Shown here: in pieces, positions 27,709-36,987 of the stretch | How the letters are laid out: every line of letters begins with the position of its first letter | Position numbering within the stretch: position 1 is the first letter of the stretch | Source: Hyphomonas pacifica | GTDB lineage: Bacteria; Pseudomonadota; Alphaproteobacteria; Caulobacterales; Hyphomonadaceae | Direction: 5' to 3' | DNA length: 64,000 bases | NCBI RefSeq assembly: GCF_000682675.1 | Contig: NZ_AWFA01000004.1 | Coordinates: 28,914 to 92,913, forward strand | Notes under the pieces: generated by a model | Seen by the model: the letters and a program-made list of their open reading frames with translations, nothing else | The model's database searches: none | What the model was told of the DNA's origin: nothing | Made by a program: the position numbers and the translations under genes

Positions 27709-29102
27709 CTTGCTACATCGGGCACATACTTCTGGCGCAGGGTGACGATTTCCTCGCCAGAAGAGGGATGCAAGGCGCAGGTGCGGTCAAAGTCCGGCTT
27801 GGTGGCCCCCATCTTCACGGCAATGCCGACCATCTGGATCATCTCGGCGGCATCATCGCCAACAATGTGAACGCCCAGAATGCGTTCATCTGACTGACGC
27901 ACGACCAGCTTCATCATGGTCCGGGTCGGATCGCCATTCAGCGCATTCTTCATCGGCTTGAAGCGCGTCTTGTAAATGTCGATCTCGCCATATTCCTTGC
28001 GCGCCTCGGCTTCGGTCATGCCGACCGTGCCGACTTCCGGCTGCGTGAACACAGCGGTTGGAATATCGGTATGATCGAAATGCCAAGGCTTGTCGTAGAA
28101 TTCGGTCTCGGCAAAGGCATGCCCCTCCCGGATGGCAACCGGCGTCAGCGCCACGCGGTCTGTCACATCCCCCACGGCCCAGACGCTATCAACATTAGTC
28201 TTGGACCATTCGTCCACGATCACCGCGCCATTTTCATCCAACTTGACACCCGCCGCATCGCATCCGAGGCTTTCCGTATTCGGACGACGCCCAACAGCCA
28301 TCATAACGACATCCGCGTCAACATGCTGGCCATTGCTGAGAGAGATATGCAGTGGCAAATCCTCGCCTTCGCGCTTTTCAATCTTTTCGAAGACCGCCTT
28401 GGTTATGACGTGCACACCAGCCTCTTTCAGGCCTTCATGCACTTCAGTGCGGACATCCTCGTCAAAGCCCCGCAGCACTTCATCACCTCGATAGACAAGG
28501 CATGTCTTCACGCCCAGCCCAGCAAAGACATGCGCGAACTCCACGGCGATATAGCCGCCGCCGGCAATCACAAGGTGCTTGGGCAACTCTTCCAGCTGGA
28601 AGATACCATCGGAGGTGATCGTGTTCTCAACGCCCGGCAACTCTTCCGGTGAGGGTCGCCAGGGCGTTCCGCCCACCGCGATGAGGATCTTCTTCGCGGT
28701 CACTGTCTTGCCACTATCCTTCAGGCGCAACGTGTTCTTGTCGACAAACTCCGCGCGTTCTTCAAACAGTTCCACACCTGCATTCTTCAGATTGCGGGAA
28801 TAGATGCCGGACAGCCGGTCCACTTCGGCATGCATTGCCGCCGCGAATTTGCCATGATCATAGCTGACCTCACCGACAGACCAGCCATAGCCATCAGCCT
28901 TGCGGATATCCTTGCCGTACTTGCTGGCATAGACCATAAATTTCTTCGGGACACAGCCGCGCACCACACAGGTGCCGCCCATGCGGTATTCTTCCGCGAG
29001 GCCGACCTTCGCGCCGCTGAGAGCCGCCAGACGAGCCGCACGGACACCGCCCGACCCTCCGCCAATTACGAAAAGATCGAAATCATGGGTCGTGTCGGTC
29101 AT
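27705..29102 (-). CDS. gor: Glutathione-disulfide reductase
   Basis: A 465-residue FAD/NADPH disulfide reductase that keeps glutathione reduced in the cytoplasm. It shows the FAD motif IGGGSGGVRAARLAA, the redox-active GGTCVVRGCVPKK, the NADPH motif VIAGGGYIAVEFA, and the C-terminal HPSSGEE with the His-Glu pair that serves the partner subunit. ATG 29102 has AAGGA upstream; earlier in-frame starts add unrelated sequence. It follows rpiA by 49 bp in an alphaproteobacterial-typical glmU-rpiA-gor order. Confidence 0.95.
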   Translation of the reverse strand: MTDTTHDFDLFVIGGGSGGVRAARLAALSGAKVGLAEEYRMGGTCVVRGCVPKKFMVYASKYGKDIRKADGYGWSVGEVSYDHGKFAAAMHAEVDRLSGIYSRNLKNAGVELFEERAEFVDKNTLRLKDSGKTVTAKKILIAVGGTPWRPSPEELPGVENTITSDGIFQLEELPKHLVIAGGGYIAVEFAHVFAGLGVKTCLVYRGDEVLRGFDEDVRTEVHEGLKEAGVHVITKAVFEKIEKREGEDLPLHISLSNGQHVDADVVMMAVGRRPNTESLGCDAAGVKLDENGAVIVDEWSKTNVDSVWAVGDVTDRVALTPVAIREGHAFAETEFYDKPWHFDHTDIPTAVFTQPEVGTVGMTEAEARKEYGEIDIYKTRFKPMKNALNGDPTRTMMKLVVRQSDERILGVHIVGDDAAEMIQMVGIAVKMGATKPDFDRTCALHPSSGEEIVTLRQKYVPDVAS

Positions 29103-29151
29103 GGAGATGTCCTTGAATGCCTTGGGGTACGTCACCCCATATGTGGGGCGA

Positions 29152-29853
29152 TCAGGAGAATTCAAACACTGTTGCGCCATTCTCATTGCCAATGATCACC
29201 GTGCGGGCCAGGCCGATGAACAGGCCATGTTCCACCACGCCGGGGATATTGGACAATCTGGCCGCCAGCGCTTCAGCATCCGGAATGCGCTCGCAATGGC
29301 AATCGAGGATGTAGTTTCCGCCATCAGTGACTAGCAATTCCTGACCCTGCGTGCGACGCAGGGAAACGCGCGGCTTGTCAATGCCGGAGGCGACCAGAAC
29401 ATCGTAAACGATCTTCGCCGTGATCGTGTAGCCAAACGGCGTCACCTCAACCGGCAGAGGGAATACGCCGAGCCGCTCCACCTGTTTTGAGGGGTCTGCA
29501 ATCACGACCATATGGTCACTTGCATTCGCGATAATCTTCTCGCGCAGCAGCGCCGCGCCGCCGCCCTTGATCAACTGGCCCTGCTCATCGACCTCATCCG
29601 CGCCATCGACCGTCAGGTGAATGCGCTCCACCTGCTCGAACGGGATAAGCGGCACGCCCAGGCTCTCGGCCAGGCGGCGGGTCTGCTCGCTGGTCTCGAT
29701 GCAGCGCACGACCAGCCCGTCGGCAACCTCATCAGCCAGCAGTTCGACGAAATATTTCGCCGTCGAACCTGTGCCGAGCCCGATGGTCATGCCATCCTCG
29801 ACATATTCCATCGCCGCAATCGCCGCGTTCTCTTTTTCCAACTCGTTGGCCAT
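29152..29853 (-). CDS. rpiA: Ribose-5-phosphate isomerase A
   Basis: RpiA interconverts ribose-5-phosphate and ribulose-5-phosphate in the pentose phosphate pathway. The 233-residue protein has IGLGTGSTAKYF, DGADEVDEQGQLIKGGGAAL with catalytic Asp/Glu/Lys residues, and REKI. ATG 29853 (MANELEKE) has AGAAGGG at good spacing, located in the end of glmU; earlier in-frame TTG/ATG at 29862/29859 are too close to it. Confidence 0.95.
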   Translation of the reverse strand: MANELEKENAAIAAMEYVEDGMTIGLGTGSTAKYFVELLADEVADGLVVRCIETSEQTRRLAESLGVPLIPFEQVERIHLTVDGADEVDEQGQLIKGGGAALLREKIIANASDHMVVIADPSKQVERLGVFPLPVEVTPFGYTITAKIVYDVLVASGIDKPRVSLRRTQGQELLVTDGGNYILDCHCERIPDAEALAARLSNIPGVVEHGLFIGLARTVIIGNENGATVFEFS

Positions 29854-29858
29854 GCCCA

Positions 29859-31229
29859 TCAACCCTTCTTTTTCGCAGCCTTCTCAGCCGCTTTCCGTTC
29901 ACGGAAATTCGCGGCCCAACCCTCATATTCCGTCTGCCTTGTCCGGGCCACGGCCAAGGCGTCTGACGGCACGTTCTTCGTGACGACCGTGCCAGAGCCT
30001 ACAATCGCCCCATCGCCAATCTCGATCGGCGCCACGAGCGAGGAATTGGAACCGATAAACGCCCCATCCCCGATTGTTGTCTGGTATTTAAGGAAGCCAT
30101 CATAATTACAGAAAATCGTGCCCGCGCCGATATTCACATTCGCCCCGACCTGCCCATCGCCCAGATAGGACAGATGGCTCGCCTTCGCGCCTTCGCCCAG
30201 ATGCGTGTTCTTCACTTCCACGAAGTTGCCAATGAAAACGCCTTTGGACAGTTCCGCACCAGGCCGCAAGCGAGCATACGGTCCGACAGAACTGACCGGC
30301 CCCACTTTCGCCCCTTCAAGATGGCTGAACGCGCGGATGACCGCACCAGACTGAACATGTACGCCGGGCCCGAACACGACATTCGGCTCAACAAGTACAT
30401 CCGGTTCCAGCACCGTGTCATGGGAAAACCATACCGTGTCCGGAGCGACCAGCGTGACGCCTTCCGCCATCATGGCCTTCCGGCATCGGACCTGGAATAT
30501 CGCCTCGGCTTCGGCCAGGTCTGCCTTGGAGTCACAGCCGATCAGGTCTTCCTCGTCGCAGCGAACAGCCTTGCAGGTCAGCCCCTCGCCGCGCGCCAGC
30601 GCTACCAGGTCGGTCAGGTAATATTCTCCTTTGGCGTTCTCATTGGTTACATTCTGCAGCAGACGGAACATTGTCTCTGCGCCGCCCGCCATGACACCGG
30701 AATTGCACAGGCGCACGGCCAGTTGCTCCGGATTGGCCTCCCGCGCCTCGACAATCGCCTCCAGGTCTCCACCGCCAGAGGTGATCAGCCGCCCGTATAG
30801 GCCCGGCTCCTCGGCATCAAAGCCCAGCACACCAATCGCCGCGCCGCCTTTCAGGCTGTCGAAAAGGTCTTCAATCGCCTCCGCCGGAACCAGCGGGCTA
30901 TCACCGTAGAGAACGACCAGATCCCCCTCAAAGCCTGTGAGTGCCTCTTCGGCGCAGCGCACGGCATGCCCGGTGCCCATGGGCGGATCCTGATAGGCGA
31001 GACAATCTATCCCTAGCGTGGTCGTCACATGATTGATCAGAATATCCTGCGAAGGATGCGCAATCACCACTATGCGTGAGCAGCCCACACGCTGGGCCAG
31101 ATCAATTGACCAATCCACCATCGGGCGGCCCGCTACCTTGTGCATCACCTTTGGAAGATCGGATTTCATCCGGGTTCCCTTGCCGGCAGCAAGGATGATC
31201 GCAGCGCGGTTTCTGGCCATATCGTTCAC
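29859..31229 (-). CDS. glmU: Bifunctional UDP-GlcNAc pyrophosphorylase/GlcN-1-P acetyltransferase
   Basis: GlmU makes UDP-N-acetylglucosamine for peptidoglycan and lipid A in two steps. The 456-residue protein has the N-terminal uridylyltransferase (LAAGKGTRMKSDLPKVMHK, YGDSPLV, GYLQDP-type region reading AYQDPPMGTGHA) and the C-terminal left-handed beta-helix acetyltransferase (VNIGAGTIFCNYDG and hexapeptide repeats). GTG 31229 has GAGAGGG at proper distance; ATG 31220 is a possible alternative. It is divergent from gph. Confidence 0.96.
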   Translation of the reverse strand: MNDMARNRAAIILAAGKGTRMKSDLPKVMHKVAGRPMVDWSIDLAQRVGCSRIVVIAHPSQDILINHVTTTLGIDCLAYQDPPMGTGHAVRCAEEALTGFEGDLVVLYGDSPLVPAEAIEDLFDSLKGGAAIGVLGFDAEEPGLYGRLITSGGGDLEAIVEAREANPEQLAVRLCNSGVMAGGAETMFRLLQNVTNENAKGEYYLTDLVALARGEGLTCKAVRCDEEDLIGCDSKADLAEAEAIFQVRCRKAMMAEGVTLVAPDTVWFSHDTVLEPDVLVEPNVVFGPGVHVQSGAVIRAFSHLEGAKVGPVSSVGPYARLRPGAELSKGVFIGNFVEVKNTHLGEGAKASHLSYLGDGQVGANVNIGAGTIFCNYDGFLKYQTTIGDGAFIGSNSSLVAPIEIGDGAIVGSGTVVTKNVPSDALAVARTRQTEYEGWAANFRERKAAEKAAKKKG

Positions 31230-31307
31230 GTGTGTCGCCCTCTCGCTTTCCTGTCCCCTTTCGCCTAGACCAAAGGTCGATTCAAGGCGAGTGGCGAAAA
31301 GGGATTA

Positions 31308-31997
31308 ATGACAGGAATGACCGCACAATTTGAGGGATACACCATCGTCTTTGATCTGGATGGAACATTGGTGAATACAGCGCCAGATCTGCTTGAAGCC
31401 CTCAATCATGTCCTGACCCGTGCGGGTCTTTCGCCCGTCTCCCTCGACACGATTGCCACCATGATAGGTCATGGTGCACGCGCGATGATCTCAAAGGGCA
31501 TGAAAAGCCAGGACCACCCCCTCTCCGAGGAAGATTTGGACCAGTATTTTACAGAGTTTCTGGAATATTATGCCGCCCACATCTCCGCACATTCACATCC
31601 GTTCGAAGGGGCGGAGGCAGCCCTTGATATGCTAGCCGAGCAGGGCGCGCTTCTGGCGGTCTGCACGAACAAAAAACAGAATCTTTCAGATCAGTTGCTG
31701 GCCGCACTGGGTATGGCGGAGCGCTTTGATGCAATTGTCGGGGCGGACAGCGTACCGAACCGCAAACCAGATGGCGATCACATACTGCGAACCGTGAAGG
31801 CTGCAGGGGGCACTGCAGATCGCGCGATCATGGTGGGAGACTCCCGAACAGACGAAAGGGCAGCCCGGAATGCCGGACTGCCCTTTGTTTTCGTACCATT
31901 TGGTTACGAGGAGGAAACGCCAGATCAGATCGGACCTGATGTGGTGGTGGACCACTATTCAGATTTGGTGTCCGCCTTGTCTGACCTTATTGGCTAA
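31308..31997 (+). CDS. gph: HAD phosphatase, probable phosphoglycolate phosphatase
   Basis: A 229-residue HAD-family hydrolase. Motif I is VFDLDGTLVNTAPDL, motif II LAVCTNK, the lysine region NRKPDGDH, and motif III MVGDSRTDERAARNAG. A helical cap lies between motifs I and II. This matches Gph, which removes 2-phosphoglycolate formed during DNA repair or photorespiration-like reactions, although other small phosphosugars are possible. AAGGGA lies upstream of the ATG. The stop overlaps the convergent small gene by 4 bp. Confidence 0.87.
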   Translation: MTGMTAQFEGYTIVFDLDGTLVNTAPDLLEALNHVLTRAGLSPVSLDTIATMIGHGARAMISKGMKSQDHPLSEEDLDQYFTEFLEYYAAHISAHSHPFEGAEAALDMLAEQGALLAVCTNKKQNLSDQLLAALGMAERFDAIVGADSVPNRKPDGDHILRTVKAAGGTADRAIMVGDSRTDERAARNAGLPFVFVPFGYEEETPDQIGPDVVVDHYSDLVSALSDLIG

Positions 31998-32242
31998 GCC
32001 GTCACTTCACGTGCTTCGCGGGGACGGTAGCTCGGACGTGCAGCGCCCGTTTCATTTGCAATGCGGCGACGGGGCATCCCGTTTACCATGTTGCTACGAA
32101 CATCGGTGCGTGCTGAGCGCATGGCCGGAACGAAGCCCGCGTCGACCAGATCGACATCTACTTCATAGCCACGCTCTGCCCAGTAGGCACTAATTTTCTC
32201 ACGCAGGCGCTTTGCGCCTTCTTCGTCACACCAGTCTTTCAT
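31994..32242 (-). CDS. Small conserved-looking hypothetical protein
   Basis: An 82-residue basic protein starting MKDWCDEEGAKRLREKISAYWAERGYEVDVDLVDAG, with a strong GGAGAGAGAG ribosome binding site. The first half forms helix-strand-like sequence; the C-terminal half is Arg-rich (GMPRRRIANETGAARPSYRPRE). I do not recognise a function, though the composition and translation signals look real. Confidence 0.7.
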   Translation of the reverse strand: MKDWCDEEGAKRLREKISAYWAERGYEVDVDLVDAGFVPAMRSARTDVRSNMVNGMPRRRIANETGAARPSYRPREAREVTA

Positions 32243-32722
32243 TTTTCTCTCTCTCCAGGCTCTACTGTTATTGAGGCCTTAAGCCTCCGCCTGTCCTTCT
32301 TATGTTTAATAACGCGACCCTTTTTGCCGAGCCGTCGCTGTATGACCGATACATGACGACCTTTTGTGGATTTCTCAAGACCAAATTCGGATGAAACTCG
32401 CGTAAGGTTTCAATATGAACAACCGTTCATTATGAATGGTTGTTCATATTATTGGTAGCGCAAACACGCCTGCACCCAAATACGTATGAAATAGGCAAAA
32501 ATCTGCCAATCCATTGTAACTAAATCATGGGACAGGGGCTGAATTTCTTGCAGAGGCCGTGAAAAGCCATTCCCAGCAATACGGGCAAATTCGCATAGGT
32601 GCGACAACAAGTCATGCGTTCTGATTTTGTGCAACGCACCAATCCTGTGGGAATCAGCGGCCTCAGACATCGGTGCTTGACGTAAACGCTAGGGCAGATT
32701 ACGGCACCTGCTTCACTGATTG
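32243..32722. other. AT-richer intergenic gap before tRNA-Val
   Basis: No convincing gene in about 480 bp. The sequence is visibly less GC-rich than its surroundings, suggesting acquired or degenerate DNA next to a tRNA. A 73-codon open frame on the minus strand (32449-32670) lacks a ribosome binding site and recognisable motifs. The notable feature is the double palindrome at 32412-32450. Confidence 0.5.
32412..32450. promoter_or_regulatory. Tandem palindromes resembling a double TetR-type operator
   Basis: Two 16-bp inverted repeats stand head to tail: ATGAACAACCGTTCAT (32415-32430) and ATGAATGGTTGTTCAT (32432-32447). The first is perfect in its 6-bp arms, and the second has one mismatch. 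Together they form a larger palindrome with 19-bp arms around a single T and one mismatch. No TetR gene lies nearby, and the nearest downstream genes are the 82-residue unknown (minus) and tRNA-Val (plus). It could alternatively be a hairpin or a remnant of a mobile element. Confidence 0.55.
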
Positions 32723-32797
32723 GGGCGATTAGCTCAGTGGTAGAGCACTGCCTTCACACGGCAGGGGTCAGTGGTTCGAACCCACTATCGCCCACCA
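32723..32797 (+). tRNA. tRNA-Val (anticodon CAC)
   Basis: A complete 75-nt cloverleaf with an encoded CCA end. The acceptor stem GGGCGAT pairs with ATCGCCC, the D-loop has AGCTCAGTGGTAGAGC, and the anticodon stem CTGCC/GGCAG encloses the loop TTCACAC, giving CAC in the wobble frame. The T-arm has GTGGTTCGAACCCAC. It reads GTG valine codons. Confidence 0.97.
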
Positions 32798-33021
32798 TTA
32801 ATTTCAATTCCCCGCTCACATTCGGGGCCTGACCGCCGCATCCGCCCGCTCCTGCTCAGCGAGCTCTGAAGGATACGGCATTCTATCGCCTTCGCGCCGT
32901 AGCCTCGCGGCCCTGAAGGACACTTACCCCGCGTTGCATCCAGAACATACTTTGGCCGCTTAACCACATCCCTGACACTGCCCCATAGCCCCCGGGCCGA
33001 AGCACAGTATAAGGCGATGCG

Positions 33022-33756
33022 ATGAAAAGCCTGTTTCGTTCCAAGCCCGTCACCACCCTCTTGGGCGCTCTTATCTGGGCGTGGATGGTGCTTGTTGCAC
33101 GTACTGTGCGCTGGAAGGTCGAAGGTATTGAGCAAGCGCGTCAGACCTGGAGCGAGAATCAGGGCGTTGTAGTCGCGTCCTGGCATTCCCGCATCATGAT
33201 GCTGCCCAGCGGCTGGATCCGCCATATGAAGCATTGGCCGGGGCCTATCCGGCAGGGTGCCATGTTGATCTCCCTGTCACCGGACGGAGAGGCCGTCACC
33301 CGCGCCATCGCGCATCTGGGCATCCACGCCATTCGCGGGTCAACCGCAAACAAGAAGAAAGCCCAAAAAGACAAGGGCGGCATCAAGGCCGTGGCTGAAG
33401 CCGTGCGTCTCTTGCGAAGCGGCGCGGGCGTGTGCATCACGCCTGATGGCCCGCGCGGTCCCGCTGAAATCGTGAGTTTGGGTGCGATCATGATCGCCCA
33501 GCGCGCCGGAGCCCCCATCCTGCCGTACGCCCTGTCTGTCAAACCGGCCAAGCGTCTTGGCACTTGGGACAGATTCATTATTCCTTTCCCGTTTGCGCGT
33601 GGCGCCATAGTCTATGGGGAACCGCTAGCGACTACGCGCGACGCTGATCCGAGAGAGCTGCAAGCCGACTTGCAGAAACGTCTTGATGCTGCAACTCAAA
33701 GGGCCGACATGCTAGCGGGCTATTCAACAGACAAAACGCCGGTGACCTCCGCCTGA
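33022..33756 (+). CDS. DUF374 lysophospholipid acyltransferase-family protein
   Basis: A 244-residue membrane-associated protein with an N-terminal hydrophobic segment (TTLLGALIWAWMVLVA) and the acyltransferase-like WHSRIMMLP motif, followed by IRGSTANKKKAQKDKGG and CITPDGPRGPAE, which are hallmarks of DUF374 proteins. It is first in the lipid A operon with waaA, lpxK and an lpxL-like gene, overlapping waaA by the ATGA junction. It probably acylates or processes an envelope lipid; the exact reaction is not established. Confidence 0.88.
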   Translation: MKSLFRSKPVTTLLGALIWAWMVLVARTVRWKVEGIEQARQTWSENQGVVVASWHSRIMMLPSGWIRHMKHWPGPIRQGAMLISLSPDGEAVTRAIAHLGIHAIRGSTANKKKAQKDKGGIKAVAEAVRLLRSGAGVCITPDGPRGPAEIVSLGAIMIAQRAGAPILPYALSVKPAKRLGTWDRFIIPFPFARGAIVYGEPLATTRDADPRELQADLQKRLDAATQRADMLAGYSTDKTPVTSA

Positions 33757-35018
33757 TGACCCTTGGACTACACCTCTATCGTGTCGCGACAAGTGCCTTG
33801 GCGCCTTTCCTGCCGGGTATTCTGAAGCGGCGTGCCCGGGCCGGAAAGGAAGACATTGGCCGCCTGAATGAACGCCTTGCGCGCAACATGCCGCGCCGCA
33901 TGGCTGGCGGGCCGCTGGTCTGGCTGCACGGTGCCAGTGTAGGAGAAAGCCAGTTGCTGCTGGAACTGGGTCATCGCCTGTTGGCGAAACGGCCTGATCT
34001 GATGCTGCTGTTCACCAGCCAGACCCTCACCTCAGCGCGCCTGATTGGCCCGGCCTTGCCGGACCGCGGCATTCACATGATGGCCCCGCTGGATACGCCT
34101 GCTATTGCCCGACGCTTCATCCGCCATTGGCAGCCAGACCTCTGCATTTTCGGCGAAGGCGAAGTTTGGCCTAACCTTATTCTAGAGGCTGAAAAGGCAG
34201 GTGCCAGGCGCGCGCTGGTCAATGGCCGAATGACGGACGAATCTTCAGAGGGGTGGCAGAAGTTCCGCGGTGCCTTCCAAGATCTGGTCGGCAAGTTCGA
34301 TGTTGTGCTGACAGCGGACACGGACACGGCCCGTCGCCTGGAAGTGCTGCTGGGCAAGCCGGTTCAGTCGACCGGCAACATGAAGTCTGCATTGCCCCCA
34401 CCAACCGCCAGCGACATCGAGATTCGCCGCCTGCGCGAAAACTTTCTTACCGCACGCCAGTGCATTCTCGCCGCCTCGACCCATGAAGGCGAAGAGGCGA
34501 TCTTTCTGGATGCGATCAAGGAGGCTGGCGATGCTGCCCTGATCATCGCCCCACGCCATCCGGATCGCGGTGACGAAGTGGAAGCGCTGCTGAAAGATCG
34601 CGGCCTCACCTATGCCCGCCGCTCTCGCGGTGAAATCCCTACACCGCGCACGCGTGTGCTGCTGGCAGACACGATGGGCGAAATGGGCATCTGGTACCGC
34701 TTGGCGGACTCCGTTTTTCTCGGCGGCGGCCATGCTCCAGACGTTGGCGGTCATAATCCGCTGGAGCCTATTCGCCTCGGCCGCCCCGTCGTCACCGGCC
34801 CGGATGTGTTCAACTTTGCCGCCATGATAGATGATCTTGAGAAGCGCGGCCTGATCCGCCGTCTCAAAACGCCGAAGGCCATCGGCAAGGCACTGCGCAC
34901 GATGGAGCCGCCCTCCGATGAGGCCCTTGCAGCCCTGACGCGTGAGGCCGATGCCCCGATGACACTCACCCTTCAGGCGCTGATCCCACTCCTGCCGGAG
35001 CCGGGGCTGCTGCAATGA
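33756..35018 (+). CDS. waaA: Kdo transferase (3-deoxy-D-manno-octulosonic acid transferase)
   Basis: A 420-residue GT30-family enzyme adding Kdo to lipid IVA at the inner membrane. Visible motifs are VWLHGASVGESQLLL, TSQTLTSARL, IFGEGEVWPNLILEA and VFLGGGHAPDVGGHNPLEPIRLG. Both start and stop overlap neighbours by ATGA, showing translational coupling in the lipid A operon. Confidence 0.95.
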   Translation: MTLGLHLYRVATSALAPFLPGILKRRARAGKEDIGRLNERLARNMPRRMAGGPLVWLHGASVGESQLLLELGHRLLAKRPDLMLLFTSQTLTSARLIGPALPDRGIHMMAPLDTPAIARRFIRHWQPDLCIFGEGEVWPNLILEAEKAGARRALVNGRMTDESSEGWQKFRGAFQDLVGKFDVVLTADTDTARRLEVLLGKPVQSTGNMKSALPPPTASDIEIRRLRENFLTARQCILAASTHEGEEAIFLDAIKEAGDAALIIAPRHPDRGDEVEALLKDRGLTYARRSRGEIPTPRTRVLLADTMGEMGIWYRLADSVFLGGGHAPDVGGHNPLEPIRLGRPVVTGPDVFNFAAMIDDLEKRGLIRRLKTPKAIGKALRTMEPPSDEALAALTREADAPMTLTLQALIPLLPEPGLLQ

Positions 35019-36004
35019 AGGCCCCACACTTCTGGTCAGCCGGGCTGGACCCGAAATCCCGCGAAGCCGCACCGCTGACCCGAGCCCTGCTGACACCGCT
35101 TGCCATGCTCTATATTTGGGGCATCCGCCGCAAGTTGGCGCGAGCCACGCCCGAGACGCCTGTAATCCCGGTCATTTGTATCGGCAATCTGACAACAGGC
35201 GGCGTAGGCAAGACGCCTGTGGTGGAAGCCATCCGGCACCGCTTGCTGCAGAAGGGAATCCGCGCCGCCAGCCTGTCTCGCGGCTATGGTGGATCGGAAC
35301 GCGGCCCACTGAAGGTTGACCCTGTCCGTCATACAGCCGCCATGTGCGGCGACGAACCGCTCCAACTCTCCCAGTCTGGCGAAAGCTGGATCGGCACGGA
35401 TCGCCCAGCGGCCATTCAGGCCATGGCTATGGATCATGTCGCAGCGGTCGTCATGGATGATGGTCACCAGAACCCCAGCATAAAGAAGACTCTGTCCTTC
35501 GTCGTGATTGATGCCGCGGCCCCGTTTGGCAATGGCCATGTCCTGCCCAAGGGTCCGCTGCGCGAGCCGGTATCCGATGGCCTCGCCCGCGCTGAGGCAG
35601 TGATCCTGATGGGAGATGGAGACATGCCTCCACAAGTCACCGCCGCCGGTCTACCGGTACTGCGTGCGAAACTTGTGCCATCAGCCCCTCCCCCCTCCGG
35701 CCCGCTGGTGGCGTTTGCGGGCATTGGGCGCCCCGCAAAATTCTTCGATAGTCTGAAGCAGCATGGCTGCGATGTCCGCGACGCCGTTGGCTATCCCGAC
35801 CACCACACCTACAGCGCCAGTGACCTGACCTATCTGCGCCGCCTGGCAGCGGACCATCAGGCCCAGCTGATCACCACGACGAAAGACCATGCGCGCCTGC
35901 CCGCAGCACAGCGCGACGGCATCCTCGACTTCCCCGTCAAAGCTCAGTTTGACCAGCCTGAATGCCTTGACGAACTTCTATCACCGGTTCTCAACTCTCT
36001 CTGA
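35015..36004 (+). CDS. lpxK: Tetraacyldisaccharide 4'-kinase
   Basis: LpxK phosphorylates the lipid A disaccharide at the 4' position. The 329-residue protein has an N-terminal hydrophobic anchor (LTPLAMLYIWGI), the P-loop GNLTTGGVGKTPVVEA, DEPLQLSQ, MDDGHQNPSIKK and FAGIGRPAKFFDSL. It overlaps waaA by 4 bp, and the acyltransferase gene starts 2 bp after its stop. Confidence 0.95.
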   Translation: MKAPHFWSAGLDPKSREAAPLTRALLTPLAMLYIWGIRRKLARATPETPVIPVICIGNLTTGGVGKTPVVEAIRHRLLQKGIRAASLSRGYGGSERGPLKVDPVRHTAAMCGDEPLQLSQSGESWIGTDRPAAIQAMAMDHVAAVVMDDGHQNPSIKKTLSFVVIDAAAPFGNGHVLPKGPLREPVSDGLARAEAVILMGDGDMPPQVTAAGLPVLRAKLVPSAPPPSGPLVAFAGIGRPAKFFDSLKQHGCDVRDAVGYPDHHTYSASDLTYLRRLAADHQAQLITTTKDHARLPAAQRDGILDFPVKAQFDQPECLDELLSPVLNSL

Positions 36005-36006
36005 TC

Positions 36007-36966
36007 ATGCCTGACTCGTCTTCCAGCTATGTCCGCCCGAAGGATATCGATAACCGCGCCAGTTTCTGGCAGCGTGTCCAATGGCGGCTGGAAACCATTG
36101 CGTGGGACCTGATCTATTGGGGCCCAATGAAAATGCTAGGGCCGGACAAAGCCTCCGATTTCGGCGGCTGGCTGCTGAAGAAGATCGGCCCGCGCCTGTC
36201 CCAGCACAAGACGACGCTTCGCAATCTGAAACTGGCTTTTCCGGACTGGTCTAAAGAGCAAATTCACGACACCGCGATGGCCTGCTGGGAAAGCGCCGGG
36301 CGCACTGCGGGCGAGTTGCCCCACCTGCCCTCCATAGATCCGTACACATCCGGCCGCGTAGAAATTGTCGGCCTGGACATCCTTGACCGTATCCGCGACA
36401 GCGACAAGGGCGCAGTCTTCATTTCCGGCCATTTCGCGAACTGGGAGATCATGCCCGCCACAATCACCCAGCGCATTCCCGATGCCGTGATGACCTACCG
36501 CGCCCTGAACAATCCACATATTGACCGCCGCATTGCCGAGCTGCGTCATGATTATGGCACCACGGTCAATGCGCCCAAGGGCATTGGTACACGGGAATTG
36601 ATGCGCGCCCTGTCGCGCGGCGCGCCCGTTGCCCTGATGAATGACCAGAAATTCAATGAGGGCATTTCGGTGCCGCTATTCGGTCACGAGGCGATGACTG
36701 CCCCCGGCCCGACGCGCCTCGCCTTGAAATATGGCGTGCCGATTGTTCCCGTCTCTACGGAACGTGTTGGCCCTGCCCGCTTCCGCGTGGAATTCCATGA
36801 GCCCTTTGTGCCGGAAGACACCGGAAATCCTGATGCGGATATTCGCAACAGCGTGCTGCGCATCAATGCGTTCATTGAAGATCATGTCCGCAAGGCTCCA
36901 GGCCAATGGTTCTGGCAGCATCGCCGCTGGCCCAAAGATGCCTGGAAGAATGCCGGCATCATCTGA
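36007..36966 (+). CDS. lpxL: Lipid A late acyltransferase (LpxL/HtrB family)
   Basis: A 319-residue inner-membrane acyltransferase that adds a secondary acyl chain to Kdo-lipid A. The catalytic H-x4-E motif is GHFANWEIM. Also present are MNDQKFNEGISVPLFG, PGPTRLALKYGVPIVPV and the terminal WFWQHRRWP. It is the last gene of the operon. The precise acyl-chain position cannot be told from sequence alone. Confidence 0.92.
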   Translation: MPDSSSSYVRPKDIDNRASFWQRVQWRLETIAWDLIYWGPMKMLGPDKASDFGGWLLKKIGPRLSQHKTTLRNLKLAFPDWSKEQIHDTAMACWESAGRTAGELPHLPSIDPYTSGRVEIVGLDILDRIRDSDKGAVFISGHFANWEIMPATITQRIPDAVMTYRALNNPHIDRRIAELRHDYGTTVNAPKGIGTRELMRALSRGAPVALMNDQKFNEGISVPLFGHEAMTAPGPTRLALKYGVPIVPVSTERVGPARFRVEFHEPFVPEDTGNPDADIRNSVLRINAFIEDHVRKAPGQWFWQHRRWPKDAWKNAGII

Positions 36967-36987
36967 TCCTGCTAGGACTTGCCCGCG

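Noticed and set aside
31266..31280. TAGACCAAAGGTCGA between glmU and gph as a fourth CrbR-type site
   Set aside because: Resembles the acetate-locus motif but lies only 28-37 bp from both start codons and next to genes with no acetate link; probably coincidence.
32449..32670. 73-codon open frame on the minus strand beside the double palindrome
   Set aside because: No ribosome binding site and no recognisable motif; located in an AT-richer gap where open frames are less informative.
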